Below are positions 7,682 through 15,573 of a DNA stretch of 64,000 nucleotides, piece by piece. Made by a program: the position numbers and the translations under genes. Where the stretch lies: the NCBI GenBank assembly GCA_934249215.1, contig CAKQKN010000106.1, forward strand, positions 1-64,000. Direction: 5' to 3'. Source of the DNA: an uncultured Clostridia bacterium (GTDB taxonomy: Bacteria > Bacillota > Clostridia > Christensenellales > Borkfalkiaceae). Position 1 is the first letter of the stretch. The number at the start of each line of letters is the position of its first letter. Under the pieces are notes generated by a model that saw only the letters and a program-made list of their open reading frames with translations, was not told the origin of the DNA and did not search any database.

Positions 7682-8857
7682 ATGGTAACAATGAACAGCG
7701 CCGATAACGCGCTTAAATCACTCTATCTCGGAGTAGTTTCCGAGCAGCTCAACACAAGCGTCAACCCTTTGCTTGCACGAATCAAACAGACCACGCAGGA
7801 CGTTTGGGGCAAAGAAATCCGCAGACTCGCGCAGTACGGCATTAACGGCGGTATCGGCGCGGGAACGGAGGACGGAACTCTTCCCGCCGCCGCGGGCAAC
7901 AATTACGATCAGTTCGTTCTGACGCTCAAAAACCTTTACGGCACGATCGAAATTTCGGATAAGGCGGTAAGGGCGTCCGAGAACAACGTCGGCGCGTTCG
8001 TCAATCTGCTTAACGCCGAAATGGAAGGACTTTTAAAGGCGTCGTCTTTCAACTTCGGAAGAATGCTTTTCGGCGACGGCAACGGTACGCTCGGCAAGGT
8101 TTCGTCGATCGACGATAACGGCGTCGTTACGCTCGATTCCGTCAAGAACGTCGTCGAAGGAATGGTCGTCGATTTTCTGTCGTCGGCGGGCGCTGCGATT
8201 TCCGGCGCCGCGGCGAGAAGAATCACGGGGGTGGACCGCGCGAACAAGACTATCACCGTTTCTGGCGATAAGCTGACGAGCACTGCCGTTCCCGCGAACA
8301 GCATCATCACCGTTCAGAATTCTTACGGCAAGGAAATAACCGGTCTTAAGGCGATTTTCTCGAGCACGGGAACGCTTTACGGACTGGACAGAGCGACGCA
8401 CAAATGGCTTATTCCTCACATGAAATCGGACGTCGGCACGATCTCCGAAACGGTTATTCAGGAAGCAATCGACACGCTCGAAGAGAACGCGGGCAGCAGA
8501 GTAAACTTCATCGTCTGTTCGTCGGGCGTCAAGCGCGCGTATCAGAAAGCGCTCACGGCGTATAAGCGCAACGTGGACGTGATGGACCTTAAGGGCGGAT
8601 ATAAGGCGCTTTCTTATAACGGTATTCCCGTCGTGTCCGACAGATTCTGTCCCGAAGGAACGATGTATCTTCTTAATACCGACGACTTCGCGCTACATCA
8701 GCTTTGCGATTGGAAGTGGCTCGAGGGCGAGGACGGCAGAGTTATCAAGCAGGTGGCGAACAAGCCCGTTTATTCGGCGACGCTCGTCAAGTATGCCGAC
8801 CTTATCTGCACAAGACCGTGCGGACAGGCGATGCTTACGGGTATTACCGAAGCGTAA
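7682..8857 (+). CDS. Major capsid protein, 391 aa
   Basis: This is the shell subunit. The order portal-scaffold-this gene and the sequence character fit an HK97-fold coat protein: a helical N-terminus ('L-Y-L-G-V-V-S-E-Q-L-N'), an extended arm with 'G-G-I-G-A-G-T-E-D-G-T-L-P', a spine-helix-like stretch 'E-M-E-G-L-L-K-A-S-S-F-N-F-G-R-M-L-F-G-D' near residue 115, and 'N-G-I-P-V-V-S-D-R-F' near 315. Coat proteins related to P22/N4-gp56 types have similar size. AGGAG sits 6-10 nt before ATG 7682; an internal ATG four codons later is an alternative start. Translation signals are strong and the gene is followed by a stable hairpin, as expected for an abundant product. Confidence 0.85.
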   Translation: MVTMNSADNALKSLYLGVVSEQLNTSVNPLLARIKQTTQDVWGKEIRRLAQYGINGGIGAGTEDGTLPAAAGNNYDQFVLTLKNLYGTIEISDKAVRASENNVGAFVNLLNAEMEGLLKASSFNFGRMLFGDGNGTLGKVSSIDDNGVVTLDSVKNVVEGMVVDFLSSAGAAISGAAARRITGVDRANKTITVSGDKLTSTAVPANSIITVQNSYGKEITGLKAIFSSTGTLYGLDRATHKWLIPHMKSDVGTISETVIQEAIDTLEENAGSRVNFIVCSSGVKRAYQKALTAYKRNVDVMDLKGGYKALSYNGIPVVSDRFCPEGTMYLLNTDDFALHQLCDWKWLEGEDGRVIKQVANKPVYSATLVKYADLICTRPCGQAMLTGITEA

Positions 8858-8885
8858 GGCTTTTTCGGTTCGGGTTTTTGCTCGG

Positions 8886-8912
8886 TTCGGGGCGGCGGGT
8901 TGCCGCCCCGAA
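8886..8912 (+). terminator. Strong hairpin after the capsid gene
   Basis: TTCGGGGCGGC (8886-8896), loop GGGTT, GCCGCCCCGAA (8902-8912): a perfect 11-bp GC-rich stem. It is followed by AAATATT rather than a U-run, so partial termination or 3' end protection of the capsid mRNA is more likely than full termination. Confidence 0.6.
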
Positions 8913-8943
8913 AATATTAACAAACGGAAAACGGAGGGAAAAC

Positions 8944-9507
8944 ATGACTGTTAAAGAAATGCTCGGGAATGCCGCCCGTCTTGTCGGCGAAAAGGACGTT
9001 TCCGACTTTTTATCGGACGCCGTGCCCGATGACCGCGCGTATGCGGAGGAGTCCGCAACGCTTTTGAAGCACTGTTACGACGTCGTCGTGGACGAACTTG
9101 CGTGCGAGTATCTGCCGCTTAAAAAAACGGAAAGTTTCGACGTGAGCGGCGGAAAAATTCCTTTTTGTGATTTTTCCGAAAAGCCGATCGCGATCGATTG
9201 CGTGAAAGACGGAAACGGCAATAAGCTCGCCTATAGCACGATTATCGACTGTTTGGAAGTGAATGCGCGGAAAGTTTCGGTTACTTACGGATTCAAGCCG
9301 AAAGCGCAGGTTCTTGCGGACGAGGCGTATTATGCGGACGGGATAATCGGCGAGCATGTGCTGTCGTACGGGATCGCGGCGGAGTATTGTCTTGAGCGGG
9401 GAAGGCTTTCGGACGCGGAGATATGGAACGCGAAGTATGCCGGTGCGCTTAAGGCAAGGCTGGCGGAAAAAAGGCGGCTTAAGATCAAGGTCGGGAAGTG
9501 GTGCTGA
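8944..9507 (+). CDS. Head-tail connector/adaptor protein, 187 aa
   Basis: Position directly after the capsid gene and size fit the DNA-packaging adaptor that docks beneath the portal (P22 gp4 or gp6-like connectors). The protein is mostly helical at the N-terminus ('V-K-E-M-L-G-N-A-A-R-L-V-G'), has a central beta section ('V-S-V-T-Y-G-F-K-P-K'), and a C-terminal helix rich in Lys/Arg. 'L-L-K-H-C-Y-D-V-V-V-D-E-L-A' followed by 'L-P-L-K' is a common pattern in such adaptors. ATG 8944 with GGAGGG at 8934-8939 is chosen over upstream in-frame starts that lie inside the capsid gene. One nucleotide separates its stop from the next gene. Confidence 0.65.
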   Translation: MTVKEMLGNAARLVGEKDVSDFLSDAVPDDRAYAEESATLLKHCYDVVVDELACEYLPLKKTESFDVSGGKIPFCDFSEKPIAIDCVKDGNGNKLAYSTIIDCLEVNARKVSVTYGFKPKAQVLADEAYYADGIIGEHVLSYGIAAEYCLERGRLSDAEIWNAKYAGALKARLAEKRRLKIKVGKWC

Positions 9508-9508
9508 T

Positions 9509-10927
9509 ATGTATTACGATAAAAGGAACATGGTGAGCGGCGCTGTGCGGAAAATCGTCGTGCGGGATTTCTCGTCGGGGATAAACGGGAACAAGGACGA
9601 AGAGCGGCTTTCGCCCGGGGAGTGCGTTTTTTCGTATAATTTCGCGCTGTCGGGCGGCACGCTTAAGGACGCGGGCGGCGTGAAAAAAGCCGATTTCGGC
9701 GGAAAATGCCCGAAGTTCGACGCTGCGGGCGTTACCCCCGAAAGACTGTATTATTACAAAAGATACAACGAAACGACCAAGGTATACGACGAATTTCTGA
9801 TGATTTACGGCAGCGATCACTACGTTTATAAAGCGGCGATGACCGACGACGCGTTTTCCAAAATGCCCGCGCTGAATTTTGAAAGCGCGCCGACCGCCGT
9901 TCCGTATAATTACGACGGAAAAGACGTGATGATTTTCTCGTGCGCGAAAAACTATCGCGTGTATAACGGCTCGACGGTTACGCTCGTCGGGGACGTGCCG
10001 CAGATCACGTCCGCGTGCATTCACGCCGAAAGACTTTTTGCGACCGAGGGCGGGAGTAAAACTTCGCTCTGGTTTTCGGACGATTTCAATCCGCTTAACT
10101 GGAAAGTGTCGCTCGACGACGCGGGGTTCATCGATATACGCGAGGGAATCGGAAGTCTTGTCAAGGTGTTGTCGTTCGGCGGCTACGTTTACGTGTTCGG
10201 GCTGTACGGAATCGTGCGGGTTACGGCTTACGGCGATCAGACGGAGTTTTCCGTCGACGGAATCGCCGCCTCGTCGGGAAAAATCTTCGACGGAAGCATT
10301 GCGGTGTGCGGTGACAGAATAATTTATCTTGCCGAGGACGGGTTTTATTCGTTTTCGGGCGGGACGCCGACGCGAATTATGTCGAAACTCGACGAAAAAC
10401 TCGCGGGGATCGACAATTCGGACGCGAAAGGCGTGTACTTCGGCGGCGCGTATTATTGCAAAATGACGATGACGACCGATTGCGGCGTTTTGCCGGTGCT
10501 TTTAAAGTATGACGTTCATCGTCGGACGTTCGTCGTGATGCGCGGGCTGAACGTAAAAGATTTTGCCGTGCGCGGCGGAGAGACCGATTCCGAACTGCTG
10601 CTTCTGGTGAAAGGAAAAAATTATCCCGCGACGCTTTCCGGGAAAGGCGAATGCTTTTCGGTGCCGCTTCAGAAAAAGTGGGTGAGCGGGAAAAGCGACT
10701 TCGGCACTACCGAAACCAAGCGGGTGACGAGGCTTGCTTTAAGGACGATTACGGACGTCGACGTGACGGTAGAAAGTGAGCGCGGAAGTCGATTATTGCA
10801 CTTTTCGGGTTCCAAAGAAAGGCAGTCGTTGCCGATCGGATTAAAGGGCGATTCGTTCACGATTACCGTCGAATGCGGCGCCGCGGGGGCGAGCGTTTCC
10901 GCGCTCGAGATCGAGTATGAAATCTGA
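9509..10927 (+). CDS. Putative head-closure / DNA stabilization protein (gp10-like), 472 aa
   Basis: The protein is dominated by short beta strands with recurrent aromatic-Gly turns ('V-Y-K-A', 'Y-R-V-Y-N-G', 'L-W-F-S-D-D-F-N-P-L-N-W-K', 'Y-V-Y-V-F-G-L-Y-G-I'), which suggests a beta-propeller. P22 gp10, the packaged DNA stabilization protein, has this size, fold type and gene position, and the phrase 'F-S-D-D-F-N-P-x-x-W' is typical of such proteins. It would close the portal channel after packaging. The start ATG 9509 is 2 nt past the previous stop, and reading frames that extend further upstream overlap the connector gene. Function is inferred from context. Confidence 0.6.
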   Translation: MYYDKRNMVSGAVRKIVVRDFSSGINGNKDEERLSPGECVFSYNFALSGGTLKDAGGVKKADFGGKCPKFDAAGVTPERLYYYKRYNETTKVYDEFLMIYGSDHYVYKAAMTDDAFSKMPALNFESAPTAVPYNYDGKDVMIFSCAKNYRVYNGSTVTLVGDVPQITSACIHAERLFATEGGSKTSLWFSDDFNPLNWKVSLDDAGFIDIREGIGSLVKVLSFGGYVYVFGLYGIVRVTAYGDQTEFSVDGIAASSGKIFDGSIAVCGDRIIYLAEDGFYSFSGGTPTRIMSKLDEKLAGIDNSDAKGVYFGGAYYCKMTMTTDCGVLPVLLKYDVHRRTFVVMRGLNVKDFAVRGGETDSELLLLVKGKNYPATLSGKGECFSVPLQKKWVSGKSDFGTTETKRVTRLALRTITDVDVTVESERGSRLLHFSGSKERQSLPIGLKGDSFTITVECGAAGASVSALEIEYEI

Positions 10928-11002
10928 CGGACGCGGGGGGGAAGCGGCGAGTTTTGCAAACATTTTAAAGTTAGCGGGAATTGTAAGCATGGGGGTGCGG
11001 AT

Positions 11003-11890
11003 ATGGCGAATGCGGTAAGTTTCGAGCGGAATCGTTTAGCCGAAACGGAAGAGAACGCGAAACGGATTCTGCGGCTCGAAAAGATCGTCGGGAAAGGGAA
11101 TTTCAACAGATACGAGGCGGAAAGGGAGTGTCCGGACGAAGCGACGTTGCACCGACTGAATTTTCTTATCGAAGCGAAGGACGATTGCCGACTGCGTTTT
11201 GCGGTCGGGGTGAAAACGGAATGCGAAAACTATCGGCTTGCGATAAAGATCGACGGGGCGACGGCTTTCGACGGCGCGCTGTCGGGGAATGCGGAAGTGT
11301 CTTTTCTCGCCCCGCTCGGCAAAGGCGAAAGAACGATTTCGGCGGAACTTTCGGCTCAAGTCGCGTTCACCGCGAAGTCGTTCTCGATCTCGACCGAGGG
11401 GTGCGTGGACTATCCCGAAACGGAATATTTTCTGACGGTTTTAAACGAGGAAACGCAAAGCGTGATCGCGTTCGCTCGGGCGGGCGAATTACTCGTTAAA
11501 CGATATATAGGCGGGGATTTGCAGACAAAAATCCGTATCGGAGAAATCAAATCGGGCGTCGTTTGCAAGCTTGCGGACTTTTATGCGGCGGTTTTCGTGA
11601 ACGCGGACGGCGACCTTAAATGCAATCTTTACGATTCCGATTTCGCTTACGTGAAGGGTTGCACGCTCGACTCGTCGGTTGCGAGCGCTGCCGCTATTTC
11701 AGGCAACCCCGCGACCGTTATTGCGGTGAAAGGTAATTGCATTTATAAGTATAAGATAGACGACGATCTTAATCTCGTAACCACGGCTACGTCGTGGAAT
11801 GCATGGCGAGTTTTCTGCGATCCGTCAATTTCGAATTATTTTGTGGCAACCGATCATTCCGGCAACGGAAAAATTATCAGAAATATATAA
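11003..11890 (+). CDS. Unknown phage structural protein, 295 aa
   Basis: The first 35 residues form a probable coiled coil ('N-R-L-A-E-T-E-E-N-A-K-R-I-L-R-L-E-K-I-V-G'). The rest is beta-rich, with a jelly-roll-like central part ('C-R-L-R-F-A-V-G-V-K-T-E-C-E-N-Y-R-L-A-I-K-I-D-G') and repeated strands at the C-terminus. It has no signal or membrane span. A short helical trunk followed by beta domains is common in fibre or appendage proteins, and its position after head-closure genes fits, but I recognise no family. ATG 11003 follows a G-rich sequence. Confidence 0.55.
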   Translation: MANAVSFERNRLAETEENAKRILRLEKIVGKGNFNRYEAERECPDEATLHRLNFLIEAKDDCRLRFAVGVKTECENYRLAIKIDGATAFDGALSGNAEVSFLAPLGKGERTISAELSAQVAFTAKSFSISTEGCVDYPETEYFLTVLNEETQSVIAFARAGELLVKRYIGGDLQTKIRIGEIKSGVVCKLADFYAAVFVNADGDLKCNLYDSDFAYVKGCTLDSSVASAAAISGNPATVIAVKGNCIYKYKIDDDLNLVTTATSWNAWRVFCDPSISNYFVATDHSGNGKIIRNI

Positions 11891-11942
11891 TCTAAATCGA
11901 AATAATTAAAATCGTAGCCGACTTTTCTCAAACGGAGGCACT

Positions 11943-12161
11943 ATGATAAAGAGAAAAAACGGAAAAGCAGTGAGAATGACGTCGAGCGAAGGTAAAATTT
12001 CGCTCGTCGTCGTGCGGAAAGACGGAAACTTGGGAACGAGCGAGTATATGAACGGGGTTCTTACCGCGTCCGAACCGTTTTATGCGGCGGACGACGCGGT
12101 GAAACTCTTCGACGGAAAAATGCTCGTGAGAATAATGGACAGATTGTTCGTTATGGGGTGA
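11943..12161 (+). CDS. Small unknown phage-block protein, 72 aa
   Basis: A basic, beta-prone protein with a hydrophobic end (R-L-F-V-M-G) but no membrane span. GGAGG at 11934-11938 gives a good ribosome binding site before ATG 11943. It lies 52 nt after the 295-aa protein gene and may share its transcript. No family recognised; a small virion component or chaperone is possible. Confidence 0.5.
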   Translation: MIKRKNGKAVRMTSSEGKISLVVVRKDGNLGTSEYMNGVLTASEPFYAADDAVKLFDGKMLVRIMDRLFVMG

Positions 12162-12170
12162 GTTTTTGCG

Positions 12171-12206
12171 GCGGTTTGTCGGACGATTTTGTTCGACAGA
12201 CCGTCA
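12171..12206 (+). other. Intergenic hairpin
   Basis: CGGTTTGTCG (12171-12180 approximately) pairs with CGACAGACCG near 12195-12206, a 10-bp stem with one G-U. No U-run follows. It lies just after the 72-aa gene. Confidence 0.45.
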
Positions 12207-12226
12207 ATAAAACGACAAAAAGCCCG

Positions 12227-12242
12227 TTATAGGTCGATTATC
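12227..12242 (+). repeat. Dispersed 16-bp palindromic element, copy 2
   Basis: TTATAGGTCGATTATC, two mismatches to consensus, with AAAAA upstream and TTT downstream; 66 bp after the preceding stop codon. Confidence 0.75.
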
Positions 12243-12307
12243 GGCTGTTTCGGGGCAATTAAAGATAAAAATCAAGTCGGCGGCGCCGACAAATATCGGA
12301 GGGGAAA

Positions 12308-13210
12308 ATGAAATTTAAAATACCGATTACCGCGGAGCGTTTCGAGGCTTTGAGGCAAAGCGATGCGGCAAGCGAAGAAAAGAAAAAACTCGACGAGGAA
12401 CTGAAAGAACTCGGAAAACTCGCGTCGAACGCGGTCAACGAAGCCGTGAGAAAGGAATACGGCGCGGAGTATATGAAAGGCGACGAGCGGACGGACGATG
12501 AACTCGAAAAGCAAGCGGAAGAAAACGCGCGTAAAAAGGTCGAAAACGAAAACCGCGAGCTGGAAAAAACGACGGCGGAAAAGATCGGCGATCTTTCGGG
12601 TAAGGCGGAAAACAAGAAAAACGCGCTTTCCGAATCCGAGCGTGAAATAAGCGCGCGTTACGACGAGGCGAAAAAACAAGCTTCGAACGAAGCGCTTAAA
12701 AGGGGGCTCGGAAGAAGTTCGATAATTCTCAACCTTATCAAGGAATACGACGAGGGAAAATTTAAGGATATCGGGGAACGAAAGTCTGTTGCGGCGAAAG
12801 AACTCGAGGAAATCGACGGCGAGATCGAACGGCTCGGCAAAGAACTCAAAAATTCGCTCGAAAAAACGGACATGAAAACGGCGTTTGAGTTAAACGAACT
12901 ACTTACCGAACTCAAAAAGTCGCGCGACGAAGCGAACGAGAAAGCGCTCGTTTACAATAATACGCTCGCGGGAAAACTTGCCGATTTCAGAAGAAAGATC
13001 GAAAACAGCGGAGATCCCGAGATGATCGTCGAAAACGCACGCGCTCAAAGCGATGCGTATTACGACGAAATGCTCAAAAAAATCGTCGCGTATTATTCGA
13101 AACTCGATTCCGATTCCGTCGCAAAAGACTTCGAAACGGGCGGATACGATTCGATTTTTTCGCCGGAAACCTATAAAAAACTCAAAACTTACGTTGCTTC
13201 GCGCAAGTAA
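12308..13210 (+). CDS. Long coiled-coil protein at the end of the phage block, 300 aa
   Basis: The chain is almost entirely charged helix (Lys, Glu, Ala, Asn), with heptad character from about residue 15 to 230. It contains 'A-L-K-R-G-L-G-R-S-S-I' near 130-140, a motif seen in the internal virion or DNA-ejection proteins of several phages. The C-terminal 60 residues are less charged and may be globular. Placement as the last gene before a strong terminator fits an ejection or internal scaffold role. GGAGGGGAAA before ATG 12308 is a good ribosome binding site. The identification is tentative. Confidence 0.55.
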   Translation: MKFKIPITAERFEALRQSDAASEEKKKLDEELKELGKLASNAVNEAVRKEYGAEYMKGDERTDDELEKQAEENARKKVENENRELEKTTAEKIGDLSGKAENKKNALSESEREISARYDEAKKQASNEALKRGLGRSSIILNLIKEYDEGKFKDIGERKSVAAKELEEIDGEIERLGKELKNSLEKTDMKTAFELNELLTELKKSRDEANEKALVYNNTLAGKLADFRRKIENSGDPEMIVENARAQSDAYYDEMLKKIVAYYSKLDSDSVAKDFETGGYDSIFSPETYKKLKTYVASRK

Positions 13211-13248
13211 GTTGCGTAAAGAAGTTGCTCGGGCTCGGGCAGAACCGT

Positions 13249-13276
13249 GAGGGGTGTTTTGCCCCTCTTTTTTTTT
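13249..13276 (+). terminator. Rho-independent terminator of the phage block
   Basis: GAGGGG (13249-13254), 7-nt loop, CCCCTC (13262-13267), then nine T (13268-13276). It ends transcription after the coiled-coil gene and marks the right edge of the phage-like block. Confidence 0.9.
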
Positions 13277-13412
13277 GTAGTGCGGTTTCATTTACGTGGG
13301 GCTTTTTCATTTTATTTATACATGTGCAAGCGCGTGCGGTAACGAAAAGTAAAAAGAAGTGAAAGAAAAGCCGATCGGAAATCCGGTTTTTCAAAAAACG
13401 GCGTTTTTGCGC

Positions 13413-13441
13413 TTGACAAAAGCAATCCTTTGATATATTAT
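13413..13441 (+). promoter_or_regulatory. Strong promoter for the pilin-like gene
   Basis: TTGACA (13413-13418), 17-bp spacer, TATTAT (13436-13441). Confidence 0.8.
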
Positions 13442-13447
13442 TTCGGC

Positions 13448-13649
13448 GAAGGTTGATGGGAAAAGTGCGAGAAGTCCCGCAATCTTGCGCCCGTTTGCGC
13501 CGAAAAGACGCAGAAATGCACCGTGAAAGTGCGAAATTATCGTGTTTTTCGATGAAAAATTCGAAATAACGCGAAAGCGGATGATCGGAAGACGGACGAT
13601 AATAAAAAAGAACAAAAAAAGCAAACTAAATACGTAAAGAGGAGTAGTT
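13448..13649 (+). other. Structured 200-nt leader of the pilin-like gene
   Basis: Between the promoter and ATG 13650 there are several small stem-loops: TGCG ... CGCA near 13466-13481, GCGC ... GCGC near 13488-13501, GCAC ... GTGC near 13518-13533, and ATCG ... CGAT near 13539-13553. AGAGGAG at about 13639 provides the ribosome binding site. No known riboswitch consensus could be matched, and there is no U-run hairpin. Confidence 0.45.
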
Positions 13650-15476
13650 ATGAAGAAATCAGTTGTGAGCCGCCGAAAGGAGGGGTTTACGCTTGTGGAA
13701 CTCGTGATCGTTATTGCGGTCATCGCGGTTCTGTCTGCCGTACTTATCCCCACGTTTGGCGGCATTATTAATAATGCGAAGGTTACGAGCCTCAAGGCAA
13801 GCCTTAATGCGGTCAACGAAAATCTGCTTATTCGTTCGCTGAACGACAACAGAAGCAGTTATTCCGCGGACGAGATCAAGCAAGTGCTCGAAGATCTCGA
13901 CTTCGACCGCTCGTCCACGCCCGAGGGTTATTCGCTGTGGTACGACAAGAGTGTCAACAATATCAGATTGTTCTCCAACGAATCGGCGTTCTCTTCGGCT
14001 TCGCCGTCGGCTGACGCGGACGCGGTGAAAACCGTTTATGCCGCCGATGCGGTGATTCAAAAGGGCGACAGACCGATCGAGGCGCTCAACCCTTATAACA
14101 GAAATCTTTATTATATCGACGATACGATCAAGGATATTACGAACGCGATCAACGAGATCAAGGGCGGAACGACTTCCGGTATCGTTTCCGATGCAGAGGA
14201 CAGAGGCAGCTCGGCTGCGAACATTTCCGCGCTTATCAAAGAATCGTTCACGAACAAACTCGCGGCGATCGTTTCTTTGCTCAACGGCAAAAATAACTAT
14301 CTGGCGCAAAACGATCTCGTCGCCGCGTTCGATATCGACAACACGTTGTTCATCGGCAACAAAGGAATGTATCTTCCGTCGTTCGACTCCTCGAGTTCGG
14401 ACAGACCAACCGTAACTTGCACCAACTCGCTCGTTGACGGAAGCGTTTTCGAAATAACCAATCAAGGGCTTTCTTCGGGCAAGTCCGCGGCTAACCTCAC
14501 CGTCAACGTGACAATCGTTATCCCCGCGAAAGTAACGCTTATCGAGGGGAGCGCGTTTTCCAAACTCGGCGAGAACGGCGAAAGCAAAGTCAAACTCGAG
14601 ATCGGCGTCGACGCCACGTTTAACGAATCCGGTATTTCCGGCGCTTCGATAACGGTTACGAGATCGACTTCCGTCGTCAACGAAAACCTTATCAAATACG
14701 GTAATGCGGATATCGTTTACGGAAGAGATTACACTTGCGAATACCCCGACGATTGTCAATATATGTACGTTGACAAGGACGGAATGAAAACCGGCAGACT
14801 TACGAGCGGACAAACGCTTAACGACGTCGGTAACGGCGTTAAAGTTAAATACCTCGTTCCCGTTTTCAATATACTCGTGAGTGAAGACGGGTTCTTCAAG
14901 AGTTTTAACAATATTTCCAAGTTATACGTCAACAGCGTCAAGTCGGGTTCCGTTACCAAATATAACGCGATCATCCTTATGCGCGACGGCGACGTCGTGA
15001 AAGGGTGGAAGTTCTCCAACGTGGGTTATCCCACCGGATTGAATATGTATACTTATGAGAACTATGACGTAATAAATCACCGCGGAAATAAAGAAGCGTT
15101 CCCGCAGACTTCGAAAGCAACGATCAAGGTTGCTCTTGCCAACTCCGTCACGGGGCTCGATAACTATCTTACCGAAACGACGAACGGAAAGAGAACTTCT
15201 TCCCTCAACGTAAAGGTTACTTATAAACCGGTCGTAAATGTTTACAGACAGGATTCGCTTCTTGACGGAACGGTGTATTATTCTCTCAACAGTACGACGA
15301 ATTATACGGGTGACGCGCTTGTCGGCGAAGCCGTATATGACGAAGCACTGTCCGCGTTTAAACTCGAGATCGGTTCGAACGGTATGACGCTCGGCGATTA
15401 CTGCACGTATAGCGCGGTCGTCGAAAAGGTCGAGGTTTATGCGGGAGAAAAACTCGTTCTCGTCCGTAACTATTGA
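13650..15476 (+). CDS. Large type IV pilin-like surface protein, 608 aa
   Basis: The N-terminus has a prepilin peptidase signal: short basic leader, Gly12 as the cleavage site, then F-T-L-V-E-L with Glu at +5 and a hydrophobic helix to about residue 36. After processing, the helix would anchor the protein in the membrane or polymerise it. The following 570 residues are far longer than a normal major pilin (about 150) and look beta-rich and exported, with many Ser/Thr/Asn. No prepilin peptidase, assembly ATPase or platform gene lies nearby, so assembly would depend on genes elsewhere. It has its own promoter and leader. The next gene, a lipoprotein, is 97 nt away. Exact role unknown. Confidence 0.8.
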   Translation: MKKSVVSRRKEGFTLVELVIVIAVIAVLSAVLIPTFGGIINNAKVTSLKASLNAVNENLLIRSLNDNRSSYSADEIKQVLEDLDFDRSSTPEGYSLWYDKSVNNIRLFSNESAFSSASPSADADAVKTVYAADAVIQKGDRPIEALNPYNRNLYYIDDTIKDITNAINEIKGGTTSGIVSDAEDRGSSAANISALIKESFTNKLAAIVSLLNGKNNYLAQNDLVAAFDIDNTLFIGNKGMYLPSFDSSSSDRPTVTCTNSLVDGSVFEITNQGLSSGKSAANLTVNVTIVIPAKVTLIEGSAFSKLGENGESKVKLEIGVDATFNESGISGASITVTRSTSVVNENLIKYGNADIVYGRDYTCEYPDDCQYMYVDKDGMKTGRLTSGQTLNDVGNGVKVKYLVPVFNILVSEDGFFKSFNNISKLYVNSVKSGSVTKYNAIILMRDGDVVKGWKFSNVGYPTGLNMYTYENYDVINHRGNKEAFPQTSKATIKVALANSVTGLDNYLTETTNGKRTSSLNVKVTYKPVVNVYRQDSLLDGTVYYSLNSTTNYTGDALVGEAVYDEALSAFKLEIGSNGMTLGDYCTYSAVVEKVEVYAGEKLVLVRNY

Positions 15477-15501
15477 TCGGGAATTATTAAATTTCGATAG
15501 A

Positions 15502-15535
15502 AAAGCCGCGGGGCGGCAAAATCCCCTTTGGCTTT
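15502..15535 (+). other. Intercistronic hairpin between pilin-like gene and lipoprotein gene
   Basis: AAAGCC (15502-15507) pairs with GGCTTT (15530-15535), with GGGG/CCCC inside. No T-run follows, so it may protect or attenuate the upstream mRNA rather than end it. Confidence 0.5.
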
Positions 15536-15573
15536 GCTAAATATTTTCGAAAAATCAAAAAGGAGAAGCAACA

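Noticed and set aside
13448..13520. Cobalamin or c-di-GMP riboswitch before the pilin-like gene
   Set aside because: A phrase TGGGAA ... AAGTCCC recalls part of the cobalamin class, but the remaining conserved boxes are missing, and the c-di-GMP class consensus is not present.
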